Position numbers and translations under genes: made by a program. A DNA stretch of 21,147 nucleotides from Dorea sp. CAG:317. GTDB taxonomy: Bacteria; Bacillota; Clostridia; Lachnospirales; Lachnospiraceae. The stretch is taken from positions 1 through 21,147 of the forward strand of contig FR892670.1 of the NCBI GenBank assembly GCA_000433535.1. The letters are read 5' to 3'. The stretch's first letter is position 1; each line of letters starts with the position of its first letter. Under the pieces are notes generated by a model. That model saw only the letters and a program-made list of their open reading frames with translations. It had not been told where the DNA came from and ran no database searches. Below, piece by piece: positions 1-7,091 of this stretch.

Positions 1-58
1 GGACTTAAAATCCTGCGGGACTTATACTCCCGTACCGGTTCGATTCCGGTCTGCGGCA
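1..58 (+). tRNA. tRNA-Leu(UAA), 3' part, cut by the left edge
   Basis: The visible part runs from the anticodon arm to the discriminator base. The anticodon stem GGA/TCC encloses the loop CTTAAAA, which reads anticodon TAA. A long variable arm (CGGG...CCCG) follows, as expected for a class II tRNA-Leu. The T-arm is ACCGG-TTCGATT-CCGGT at 34-50. The acceptor strand CTGCGGC is at 51-57, with discriminator A at 58. No CCA is encoded. The 5' half lies outside the window. The last 21 bases (38-58) recur exactly at 10281-10301, which matters for the origin of the region between. Confidence 0.93.
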
Positions 59-68
59 TTCTTACAAA

Positions 69-110
69 GTGCTTCATACTCTTATGATGAAAGAGTTTGG
101 GGCATTTTTT
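69..110 (+). terminator. Rho-independent terminator of tRNA-Leu
   Basis: A stem of about 14 pairs (69-83 with 91-105, including G-U pairs and one mismatch) has a 7-base loop and is followed by TTTTTT at 105-110. It sits 11 bases after the tRNA. The terminator after the second tRNA-Leu fragment (10310-10353) has the same outer stem bases (TGCTTCA...GGGGCAT), so the two are related. Confidence 0.85.
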
Positions 111-206
111 ATTGTCAATTACATCAGAGAGTGGTGAAGTTATCATTAGTGAAGATGAGTATGCAGACATATGGATGAAAGAATTGGTAGCGGCTTCCCA
201 AGTGAC

Positions 207-235
207 TTCCATAATACTATCAGGTGATGTATAAT
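207..235 (+). promoter_or_regulatory. Probable promoter of the ABC exporter gene
   Basis: There is a perfect TATAAT at 230-235, 34 bases before the start codon at 270. The hexamer 17 bases upstream (TTCCAT, 207-212) is a poor -35 match, so only the -10 box is convincing. Confidence 0.45.
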
Positions 236-269
236 ATTCATACTGACTGGTAAAAAGGAGTATATTTTC

Positions 270-2027
270 ATGGAACAAACAAAGGGAAAAAGAAGTAATG
301 GAGCGTTGATCCGGAGATTCTGGCCATACCAGAAAAAATACATAAAGACTGTTTTTCTGGATCTTTTCTGTGCTGCATTGACTTGTCTGTGTGATCTTTT
401 TCTTCCATTGATCCTGCGTACGATCACAAATCTGGCAATGACAGATCTTGCGGCACTTACGGTATCGCTTGTGCTGAAACTGGCATCGGTTTATTTGATT
501 CTGCGTCTGATTGATGCGACAGCGCAGTATTTTATGGCAGATATGGGACATGTTATGGGTGTTTATATCGAGACGGACATGCGCCAGGATGCATTTGATC
601 ATCTTCAGAAGCTTGGATATACCTATTATTCGAATACAAAGATCGGTCAGATCATGGGACGTATCACGAACGATCTGTTTGATGTGACGGAATTTGCACA
701 TCACTGTCCGGAAGAATTTTTTATCGCAGGGCTGAAATTTATTGTGAGCTTCATGATTCTTTGTACCTATAACATTCCGCTGACATTGATTATATTCCTT
801 TGTGTACCGTTGATGGCTGTTGTTTCGATTCATTTGAATCATAAGCTGCAGACTGTTTTTCGTATGCAGAGAAATCAGATCGGTGAACTGAATGCGCAGA
901 TTGAGGATAGTCTGCTCGGGGAACGTGTTGTAAAAGCATTTGGTGTCGAAGAGCAGGAAAAGCAAAAATTTTCACGTGGAAATGAAACATTTATGCGGAT
1001 TAAGAAGCGGTCGTATCGCTATATGGCGGGATTCCAGTGTTCTACACGCCTGTTTGACGGATTGATGTATCTGGTCGTAATCCTGGGTGGAGGTCTGTTT
1101 GTAATATATCATGCGATCACACCGGGAGATCTTGTTGCATATGTGCTGTATGTATCTACGTTGATCGCAACGATTCGAAGAATTGTGGAATTCGCAGAAC
1201 AGTTTCAGCGTGGAATGACAGGAATTGAGCGATTCTTTGAAATCATGGACGCGGAAATTGAGATTGAGGATGAGCCGGGGGCGGTGCCGCTTTATGTAAA
1301 ACGTGGATGTATTGACATCAGAGACGTGAGTTTTGAATATCCAGATGATCACAATCAGGTTCTTTCTTGTTTGAATCTGCATATTGAAGCGGGGGAGCGA
1401 GTTGCGCTTGTAGGTCCATCCGGAAGCGGGAAGACGACACTCTGTAATCTGATTCCGAGATTCTACGATGTGACATCCGGAGAAATCTGTATTGACGGTC
1501 AGAATATCCGTAATGTGACGCTACGAAGTCTTCGCAATGCGATCGGTATTGTCCAGCAGGATGTGCATCTGTTCAGTGGAACAGTTGCTGAGAATATATC
1601 ATATGGAAAACCAGGGGCAGATATCGAAGAAATCAGACAGGCGGCAAAGCTGGCCGGAGCAGATGGATTTATAAATGAATTGAAAGATGGATATGATACA
1701 TATGTCGGCGAACGTGGTGTGAAACTGTCTGGTGGACAGAAGCAACGAATTTCTATCGCAAGAGTATTTCTGAAGAATCCACCGATTCTGATTCTTGATG
1801 AGGCGACATCTGCGTTGGATAATGAAAGTGAGCGTTTGGTAGGACAGAGTTTGGAACAGCTCGCAAAGGGACGTACGACGCTGACGATTGCCCATCGATT
1901 GACTACGATTAAGAACTACGACCAGATTCTCGTTTTGGAAGGAGATCATATTACAGAGAGCGGAAGTCATGAGGAATTACTTGAGAGAAAAGGTGTTTAT
2001 TATCAATTGTGGAATCAATCGAGATAA
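270..2027 (+). CDS. ABC exporter, fused permease and ATPase (MsbA/MdlB-type half transporter)
   Basis: This 585-residue protein has the usual length and layout of a type IV ABC half-exporter. A six-helix ABC membrane domain spans about residues 20-310 and a nucleotide-binding domain about 345-585. Visible ATPase motifs are Walker A GPSGSGKTT (382-390), the Q-loop VQQD, signature LSGGQ (486-490), Walker B ILILDE (506-511) and the H-loop IAHR. All key residues are present, so it should be functional as a homodimer or with a partner half-transporter. Start: AAAGGAG lies 9 bases upstream of the ATG. Such exporters move lipids, drugs or peptides outward; the substrate cannot be read from sequence. 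The next gene starts 3 bases downstream, so the two are probably co-transcribed. It lies directly after tRNA-Leu, inside the interval flanked by the tRNA-end repeat. Confidence 0.9.
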   Translation: MEQTKGKRSNGALIRRFWPYQKKYIKTVFLDLFCAALTCLCDLFLPLILRTITNLAMTDLAALTVSLVLKLASVYLILRLIDATAQYFMADMGHVMGVYIETDMRQDAFDHLQKLGYTYYSNTKIGQIMGRITNDLFDVTEFAHHCPEEFFIAGLKFIVSFMILCTYNIPLTLIIFLCVPLMAVVSIHLNHKLQTVFRMQRNQIGELNAQIEDSLLGERVVKAFGVEEQEKQKFSRGNETFMRIKKRSYRYMAGFQCSTRLFDGLMYLVVILGGGLFVIYHAITPGDLVAYVLYVSTLIATIRRIVEFAEQFQRGMTGIERFFEIMDAEIEIEDEPGAVPLYVKRGCIDIRDVSFEYPDDHNQVLSCLNLHIEAGERVALVGPSGSGKTTLCNLIPRFYDVTSGEICIDGQNIRNVTLRSLRNAIGIVQQDVHLFSGTVAENISYGKPGADIEEIRQAAKLAGADGFINELKDGYDTYVGERGVKLSGGQKQRISIARVFLKNPPILILDEATSALDNESERLVGQSLEQLAKGRTTLTIAHRLTTIKNYDQILVLEGDHITESGSHEELLERKGVYYQLWNQSR

Positions 2028-2030
2028 GTA

Positions 2031-2798
2031 ATGAGAGAGAAATGCGGGTGTTATAACTTGAAAAAAATAACGGAAATGATGAAAATGTATATATGGAAAC
2101 TGGGGATCAGAGTGCTGATTTTTGTCCTCATGTTTGCATTCTATATCTCGAATAAAGACCTTCTGTGTAAATTTGTAACACAGACGATATGGATTGGACT
2201 TACTCCGATTCATCTGCTGTGGTTCATTTTTATGGTGATGATGATCAGGCATATCTTTTTTTCGCGAAAATCTACGATGGCACTTCGGAAAGCGAAACAG
2301 ACAGAATATGAAGAGAAAGAGGGATATGACAGACTTGCGTTGTTTGAATATGTGTATGACCAGAATATCAAGGCATGGAAAGTAATGTTGATCTGGTTAT
2401 CATTCAATGCGATTTTTGGCATTTTGTATTTGTTGAAGCTGATCGACAACGCGGATCTTCTGATGCTTACTGTTTTCTTCTTTTTGTGTGATTACATATG
2501 CATCCTGTTCTATTGTCCGTTTCAGACGGAGGTTATGAAAAATAAATGCTGCGTGAATTGTCGTATCTTTGATTGGGGACATTTTATGATGTTTACGCCA
2601 ATGCTGTTTATCAAAAGCTTTTTCAGTTGGAGTCTGTTTTTTACATCACTGGTTGTTCTGATACGATGGGAACTGATCTACGCAAAATATCCGGAACGAT
2701 TCTGGAGTGGCTCGAATACTAAGCTTAATTGTGAAAAATGTAATGATAAGATCTGTAAGTTTAAAAATATAATAATCGATAGAGGAAAAGCCGAGTAA
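2031..2798 (+). CDS. Uncharacterised multi-pass membrane protein with Cys motifs
   Basis: I do not recognise a named family. The 255-residue protein has about five hydrophobic segments (roughly residues 25-41, 53-76, 118-138, 143-161 and 183-212). Two cysteine clusters stand out. CCVNC at 173-177 is followed by RIFDWGHFMMF. The C-terminal tail has C234-x2-C237-x4-C242, just after a PERFW motif. The clusters could bind a metal or form disulfides; this is inference. The upstream ABC exporter ends 3 bases before, so translation is probably coupled. The ribosome binding site at the 2031 ATG is weak. A TTG at about 2058 or an ATG at 2079 are alternative starts, and none would remove a helix. No clear terminator follows. 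Confidence 0.7.
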   Translation: MREKCGCYNLKKITEMMKMYIWKLGIRVLIFVLMFAFYISNKDLLCKFVTQTIWIGLTPIHLLWFIFMVMMIRHIFFSRKSTMALRKAKQTEYEEKEGYDRLALFEYVYDQNIKAWKVMLIWLSFNAIFGILYLLKLIDNADLLMLTVFFFLCDYICILFYCPFQTEVMKNKCCVNCRIFDWGHFMMFTPMLFIKSFFSWSLFFTSLVVLIRWELIYAKYPERFWSGSNTKLNCEKCNDKICKFKNIIIDRGKAE

Positions 2799-2914
2799 TG
2801 GAATTCCCTCAACAGTTTTTCCAATCTTTGCCGATAAAATCCGATTTTGGGCAAGTGTTATTTGAAGGTTGATTAATTATTGAATAATGTATATATGATG
2901 AGGGAGCTGGGATT

Positions 2915-2995
2915 ATGCTTACACAGGTAAAAGCATGGGGTAACAGTCAAGGAATCAGGTTATCAAAAGACTTACTTTCTCTTTTTCTAAAATAA
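2915..2995 (+). pseudogene. Truncated MazE/AbrB-type antitoxin remnant
   Basis: The ATG at 2915 opens 26 codons whose residues 4-21 (QVKAWGNSQGIRLSKDLL) match the N-terminal strand and loop of MazE/SpoVT-AbrB antitoxins, which commonly start with a KWGNS-x-GIR-x-P-K pattern. A stop follows at 2993-2995, while intact MazE proteins are about 80 residues. No toxin gene follows. A GAGGGAG stretch upstream (2900-2906) may be a residual ribosome binding site. This is probably the scar of a deleted toxin-antitoxin module. The rest of the 2799-3163 gap holds one hairpin (3035-3057) and AT-rich sequence, and I see no other gene in it. Confidence 0.6.
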
Positions 2996-3034
2996 TTCAA
3001 GGTGAATATTATAATATAATTCTTTTGAGATATG

Positions 3035-3057
3035 ATTTATAGAAAAAATCTATAAAT
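3035..3057. promoter_or_regulatory. Perfect 9-base inverted repeat upstream of the transport operon
   Basis: ATTTATAGA (3035-3043) and TCTATAAAT (3049-3057) are exact inverted copies around an AAAAA spacer. The repeat sits 107 bases before the operon's first gene and no T-run follows, so an operator is more likely than a terminator. A TTGAGA at 3025-3030 could serve as a -35 box, with a poor -10 (TCTATA) inside the right arm. This promoter reading is tentative. Confidence 0.4.
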
Positions 3058-3163
3058 AATGACTATATATTAATATTACCAATTGGAAGCAAAAGGTATA
3101 AATATGCTAGAATTAGATAAAAGCGAATGCTGGCATATTCTTATTACAGGAGGAAAGTGAATT

Positions 3164-4156
3164 ATGAAACGCAAATTAATAAGTGCATTATTGTGCGTTG
3201 CAATGATGGCAACTTTCGCAGTGGGTTGTGAGGGGAAATCAAGCGACGATGCTGAAAAAGACACAGATTCAAAAGCTGAAGAAACAGTGGAAATTAAGAA
3301 TGAAGGAGATCCGATTGTTATTGCTTCCATGACAGACGAAGAAAGTCAGATATATGGAGAGTTAATTAAACAGGTTCTTGAGGCAAACGGATATGAAGTA
3401 GAAGCAAGTGGCGTTGGTACATACAATAATTCTACATTGCCACGTCAGTCTCTTATGGAAAAACAGGTTGATATTGTTCAGGACTATACTGGCCGTGGAA
3501 TGATGTTCATCAAAGATGTTGATCCAGTCTTATTCCAGACAGATTTAGAGACAGCTTTTAATACTACAAAAGAAGCTGATGCAGAAAATGGTCTTGTTTG
3601 GATGTGCTATTCCCCATATAACAATTCGGATGGAATTTGTGTAAAAAAGGAATGGGCAGAGGAGAATAACATCAAGGATTTTAACGATTTTGCAAAATAT
3701 ATTAACGATGGTGGAGAAATGAAAATAGCTATTGCAACAGAGAATAGTTATGTAGCTACAGAGCCAACATGTATTCCTGGTTGGGAAGAAACATATGGAT
3801 TTAAGCTCAGCGACGATCAGATTGTTATCGGAGTAAGTGATCCTCAGTCAATGGCAGCTAAAGGAACTGATGGTATTATTGCGTCAAATTGTTACACTAC
3901 TGGTGGAACATTAGAGGCATTAGGATTATATGTAATTGAAGATCCAGAATATGTTTCACCTATCTATAGCCCAGCAGCAGTTTGTACAAAAGAATTTTTG
4001 GACGAGTATCCGGAAATTCAGGAGATTCTTACACCTGTATACGAAGCAATTGATGATACAATTATAAGAGATATGAATAAGAGATTATCTACTGATGGCG
4101 AAAATGCATCAGATATTGTTTCTCAGTTCTTAAAGGAAAACGGATTTGTAAAATAA
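3164..4156 (+). CDS. Betaine-type ABC importer substrate-binding lipoprotein (OpuAC/YehZ family)
   Basis: The 330-residue protein has a lipoprotein signal: MKRK, a hydrophobic stretch, then lipobox AVGC with Cys22 as the lipidation site, followed by an acidic and polar linker. The rest fits the OpuAC/QAT substrate-binding fold. Family-like stretches are DPIVIASMTDEESQIYGELI near the N-terminus, KQVDIVQDYTGRG (the usual D-x-x-x-x-Y-T-G position) and YGFKLSDDQIVIG. Start: AGGAGGAAAG lies upstream of the 3164 ATG. It would deliver ligand at the outer membrane face to the permeases encoded next. Known ligands of the family are glycine betaine, choline, carnitine and ergothioneine. I cannot tell which applies; CYTTGG near residue 245 is not a pattern I know from classic OpuC proteins. 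A strong hairpin follows the gene. Confidence 0.88.
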   Translation: MKRKLISALLCVAMMATFAVGCEGKSSDDAEKDTDSKAEETVEIKNEGDPIVIASMTDEESQIYGELIKQVLEANGYEVEASGVGTYNNSTLPRQSLMEKQVDIVQDYTGRGMMFIKDVDPVLFQTDLETAFNTTKEADAENGLVWMCYSPYNNSDGICVKKEWAEENNIKDFNDFAKYINDGGEMKIAIATENSYVATEPTCIPGWEETYGFKLSDDQIVIGVSDPQSMAAKGTDGIIASNCYTTGGTLEALGLYVIEDPEYVSPIYSPAAVCTKEFLDEYPEIQEILTPVYEAIDDTIIRDMNKRLSTDGENASDIVSQFLKENGFVK

Positions 4157-4169
4157 AATATTGATTTTC

Positions 4170-4209
4170 AAAGAACTCCGTTTATTATTTGTAAGCGGAG
4201 TTCTTTTTA
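4170..4209 (+). terminator. Intra-operon hairpin with T-run (attenuator or partial terminator)
   Basis: A perfect 11-base stem, AAAGAACTCCG (4170-4180) with CGGAGTTCTTT (4196-4206), is followed by more T residues. It lies between the binding-protein gene and its permease. Such sites commonly let most transcripts stop after the binding protein, which is needed in excess, or protect the 3' end of the upstream mRNA. Confidence 0.75.
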
Positions 4210-4224
4210 TAATTGGAGGTTAAA

Positions 4225-5400
4225 ATGTTCAAAAAGCAAGATGTAGCAACAGATATTTTGGTTTTTGTTATGCTGATATTTCTGTTTATTAATCAGTTTA
4301 TGTTTATGGCTGCAGCAAGAATCGGAGATAAGGAAGGTCTTACCGCAAGAGAATGTCTGGGTGCAAATTATGCTATCTTACTAGGACTTACAATTGTATT
4401 GTTGGTGTTGTCAATTGTGAAAGGAAAAAAAGAAAATTTGAATTTCCTGGCGGGTATTATTGCGAGTGTGTGTTTTGGATGTGCAATTCTTTTCGCCGGA
4501 CAGGCAACAAATGTTGTGAAACTTCCTTCTGCAAGTGGACGAGTTTCTATGAGCATAGGATGTTATTTGTACCTTGCATTTGCATATCTGGTTGAAGTGA
4601 AATGTAATGAATATATTTCAAAAGGATGGAAACGTTTTCTGATCATTACGATTGGATTTGTAATTGCGATCACCTCCTTTGTAACTGGGCAGTTGGATGG
4701 CCTTTCCGTTATGAAAGAATATGCTACTTATCATAAAGAATTTTCAAATTACTTCGGCAATCATATTTACATGTCTTTTAAAGTTGTTATATCAGGTGTA
4801 ATCGTGGGAATTCCACTTGGTTGGGTTGCTTATAAATTTTCTAAAGCTGGAAAGGTGATTACGACAATATTGAATACAATTGAGTCTATTCCATCATTAG
4901 CATTGATTTGTGTTATGATGTTCCCACTTTCTTTTTTGAGTAATCGATTTCCTTTTTTGAAAGAACATGGAATTGCGGGTGTTGGAGCTACGCCGGTATT
5001 TTGTGCATTATTTTGCTATTCTTTGTTTCAGATTGTAAACAGTATGTATGGAGCATTGAAAGTAGTTGATAAACAGTATATAGATGCGGCCAAAGGCATG
5101 GGGATGACAACATTGCAGATATTTACAAAGGTGGAATTGCCAATTATTATGCCGATAATTATTTCTGGAATCCGAGTGTCTCTTACGGCAACTATATTAG
5201 GAGTTACTATTGGATCATATATCGGTTATGGAGGACTTGGAAAGTTCATATTACAAGGATTGAACGGTTTTGCTATTGATATTGTAATGCTAGGAACTCT
5301 TCCAATAATGGGTCTGGTTTTCCTTTTCGACTTTGTGCTGAAAAAATTGGTTGTTTTAATTGAAATGTATAGAAAATCCAAGGGAGTAGTAAGAGTATGA
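4225..5400 (+). CDS. ABC importer permease, long form with extra N-terminal helices (YehY-like)
   Basis: I place the start at ATG 4225, where GGAGG at 4215-4219 has proper spacing; an in-frame TTG at 4213 would include the ribosome binding site itself. This gives 391 residues. About five N-terminal hydrophobic helices (residues 8-165) precede a standard binding-protein-dependent permease domain (about 180-380). That domain contains the ATPase-coupling EAA-type loop DAAKGMGMTTLQIFTKVELP. The long form with N-terminal extension matches E. coli YehY (385 residues), and the neighbours match YehZ, YehX and YehW in order and size. The last four bases overlap the ATPase start (ATGA), so the two are translationally coupled. 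Confidence 0.85.
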   Translation: MFKKQDVATDILVFVMLIFLFINQFMFMAAARIGDKEGLTARECLGANYAILLGLTIVLLVLSIVKGKKENLNFLAGIIASVCFGCAILFAGQATNVVKLPSASGRVSMSIGCYLYLAFAYLVEVKCNEYISKGWKRFLIITIGFVIAITSFVTGQLDGLSVMKEYATYHKEFSNYFGNHIYMSFKVVISGVIVGIPLGWVAYKFSKAGKVITTILNTIESIPSLALICVMMFPLSFLSNRFPFLKEHGIAGVGATPVFCALFCYSLFQIVNSMYGALKVVDKQYIDAAKGMGMTTLQIFTKVELPIIMPIIISGIRVSLTATILGVTIGSYIGYGGLGKFILQGLNGFAIDIVMLGTLPIMGLVFLFDFVLKKLVVLIEMYRKSKGVVRV

Positions 5401-6338
5401 TTGAGTTAAAGAATGTTACAAAAAAGTTTGGAACTCAGGTTGCGGTCGATAATCTATCCATGAAAATAAATACTGGTGAACTATGTGTGTTTGTAGGAGA
5501 GTCCGGATGTGGAAAGTCAACAACATTGCGTATGATTAATAGACTTATTGATGCTGATGAGGGAACGATTGAAATTAATGGAAAAAATATCTATGATTAT
5601 GATGCGGTAGAACTTCGGAGGAGTATTGGATATGTAGTCCAGAGCACAGGACTTTTTCCGCATATGAATGTACGGGAAAATATCTCTGTTGTGCCTAGAC
5701 TGTTGAACTGGAAAGAAGACAAGATCCTTGAAAGAGTAAAGGAATTGATAGCGCTGGTAGGATTGGATGTAAAGGCATATATTAATAAATATCCATCTGA
5801 GCTTTCGGGAGGAGAAGCACAGAGGATAGGTGTTGCCAGAGCGCTGGCAGCAGATCCGGAGATTATTCTAATGGATGAGCCGTTTGGAGCAGTGGACCCG
5901 CTGAATAGAGCGAATCTCCAGAATGAGTTTTTAAAAATTCAGAAGCAGTTGAAAAAAACAGTTATTTTTGTTACCCACGACATTGAAGAAGCGATGAAAA
6001 TGGGTGATAAAATTGCGATTATGTCTAAAGGTGTGTTAGAAAGTTTCGAAAGTCCAGAGACAATTCTAATGTCAGATAACAAGTTTGTAAAATCTTTCCT
6101 TGGAACAGAGACTTATATTAAAATTTTGAGCAGATTTCAGGTTCGTGAACATATGGACCAGATTTGTAAAGAAGAGTTACCATATAAAGTGGACGGAGAT
6201 GTAAACTTACGTGATGCACTAGCAAGAATGATTGAGCATGGAACAGAAGCCATGAATGTAATGGAAAATGGAAAGATTGAAGGAACTGTATGGCTAAAAG
6301 ATATAGCAGGAGTATTTCAGAAAGGACAGAAGAATTAA
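5397..6338 (+). CDS. Betaine-type ABC importer ATPase with one C-terminal CBS-like repeat (YehX/OpuCA-like)
   Basis: The 313-residue protein has Walker A GESGCGKST (34-42), signature LSGGEAQRIG (from 136), Walker B IILMDE (156-161) and an FVTHD H-loop. The signature has E where most relatives have Q. After residue 240 there is space for only one CBS-like repeat (VDGDVNLRDALARMIEHG... to KIEGTVWLKDI), as in YehX, whereas OpuA and OpuCA carry a tandem pair that senses ionic strength. A single repeat argues against classic osmotic gating; this is inference. The gene overlaps the upstream permease by 4 bases and the next permease by 1 base (TAATG). Confidence 0.88.
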   Translation: MIELKNVTKKFGTQVAVDNLSMKINTGELCVFVGESGCGKSTTLRMINRLIDADEGTIEINGKNIYDYDAVELRRSIGYVVQSTGLFPHMNVRENISVVPRLLNWKEDKILERVKELIALVGLDVKAYINKYPSELSGGEAQRIGVARALAADPEIILMDEPFGAVDPLNRANLQNEFLKIQKQLKKTVIFVTHDIEEAMKMGDKIAIMSKGVLESFESPETILMSDNKFVKSFLGTETYIKILSRFQVREHMDQICKEELPYKVDGDVNLRDALARMIEHGTEAMNVMENGKIEGTVWLKDIAGVFQKGQKN

Positions 6339-7087
6339 TGAAGAAAGAGAATAAGAAAATAGATGGACATATTGTCGCAATCATATTACTTCTTCTTGCT
6401 CTGGGCATATTTGTATTTGGTTTCCAATATATTGAAGACTGGGTATATGATGTGTGGCCGTATGCTGTAGGAAATGTTGCAAAGTACAGTCTTCCTAAAC
6501 TAACGGTACAGTTTCTTAAAATTGCAGTTGTATCCTGTGTGTTGTCAGCAATTATAGGAGTTGGTCTTGGTATTTTTTGTTTTACGAAACCAGGTGAGTC
6601 TTTTGGGCTTGTGATTGAAAAAATGTCTATGATTGTTCAAACGATCCCGGCTATGGCCGTATTAATGTTTGGTCTTACTGCTTTCGGTATTGGAATGAAA
6701 GCGGCAGTATTTGCGCTTTTATTACAGTCTCTTTTACCGATTGTATTCGCAACAATGGCAGGGCTTCGGAATGTTCCGGGTTCTTATATTGAGGTTGGTA
6801 AAGGTCTTGGAATGACAAAGAAGCAGATTTTATGGAAAGTACAGTTTCCGCTTGCAATTCCAGTTATTTTGTCAGGAATGAGAACTGCGTTGATTATTTG
6901 TATCGGAGCAGCAACACTTGCATTCAGTACAGGTGCCGGAGGCCTTGGGCTTTTAATCCAGACTGGTTGTTCAACATATAATACAGTATATATTATGGAG
7001 GGAACCATACCAATATGCCTGATTGCTATTTTGATGGACCAGATTCTTAGAAAAATAGAAAAACATGCTTATAGGACAGCAGGATAG
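6338..7087 (+). CDS. ABC importer permease, short form (YehW/OpuCB-like)
   Basis: The chosen start is the ATG at 6338, which overlaps the ATPase stop codon by one base and is preceded by AAAGGA. An in-frame ATG at 6290 lies deep in the ATPase gene and has no ribosome binding site. This gives 249 residues with about six helices. The coupling loop is EVGKGLGMTKKQILWKVQFPLAIP, and a glycine-rich ATLAFSTGAGGLGLLI segment is typical of the family. Together with the long permease it would form the heterodimeric channel. Its size equals E. coli YehW (243 residues). The following MFS gene starts 5 bases after the stop. Confidence 0.87.
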   Translation: MKKENKKIDGHIVAIILLLLALGIFVFGFQYIEDWVYDVWPYAVGNVAKYSLPKLTVQFLKIAVVSCVLSAIIGVGLGIFCFTKPGESFGLVIEKMSMIVQTIPAMAVLMFGLTAFGIGMKAAVFALLLQSLLPIVFATMAGLRNVPGSYIEVGKGLGMTKKQILWKVQFPLAIPVILSGMRTALIICIGAATLAFSTGAGGLGLLIQTGCSTYNTVYIMEGTIPICLIAILMDQILRKIEKHAYRTAG

Positions 7088-7091
7088 AAAA

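Noticed and set aside
112..234. Open frame of 40 codons from a TTG after the tRNA-Leu terminator, with protein-like composition (SEDEYADIWMKEL).
   Set aside because: It has no ribosome binding site, a weak start codon directly in the terminator T-run, and it overlaps the TATAAT promoter box. It may be a gene fragment but I cannot tie it to a family.
2798..2872. A 24-residue frame whose ATG overlaps the stop of the Cys-motif membrane protein.
   Set aside because: It is too short, with no recognisable motif; the overlap could be chance.
4213..4224. TTG at 4213 as start of the long permease.
   Set aside because: The GGAGG at 4215-4219 would fall inside the coding part; it fits ATG 4225 as the ribosome binding site.
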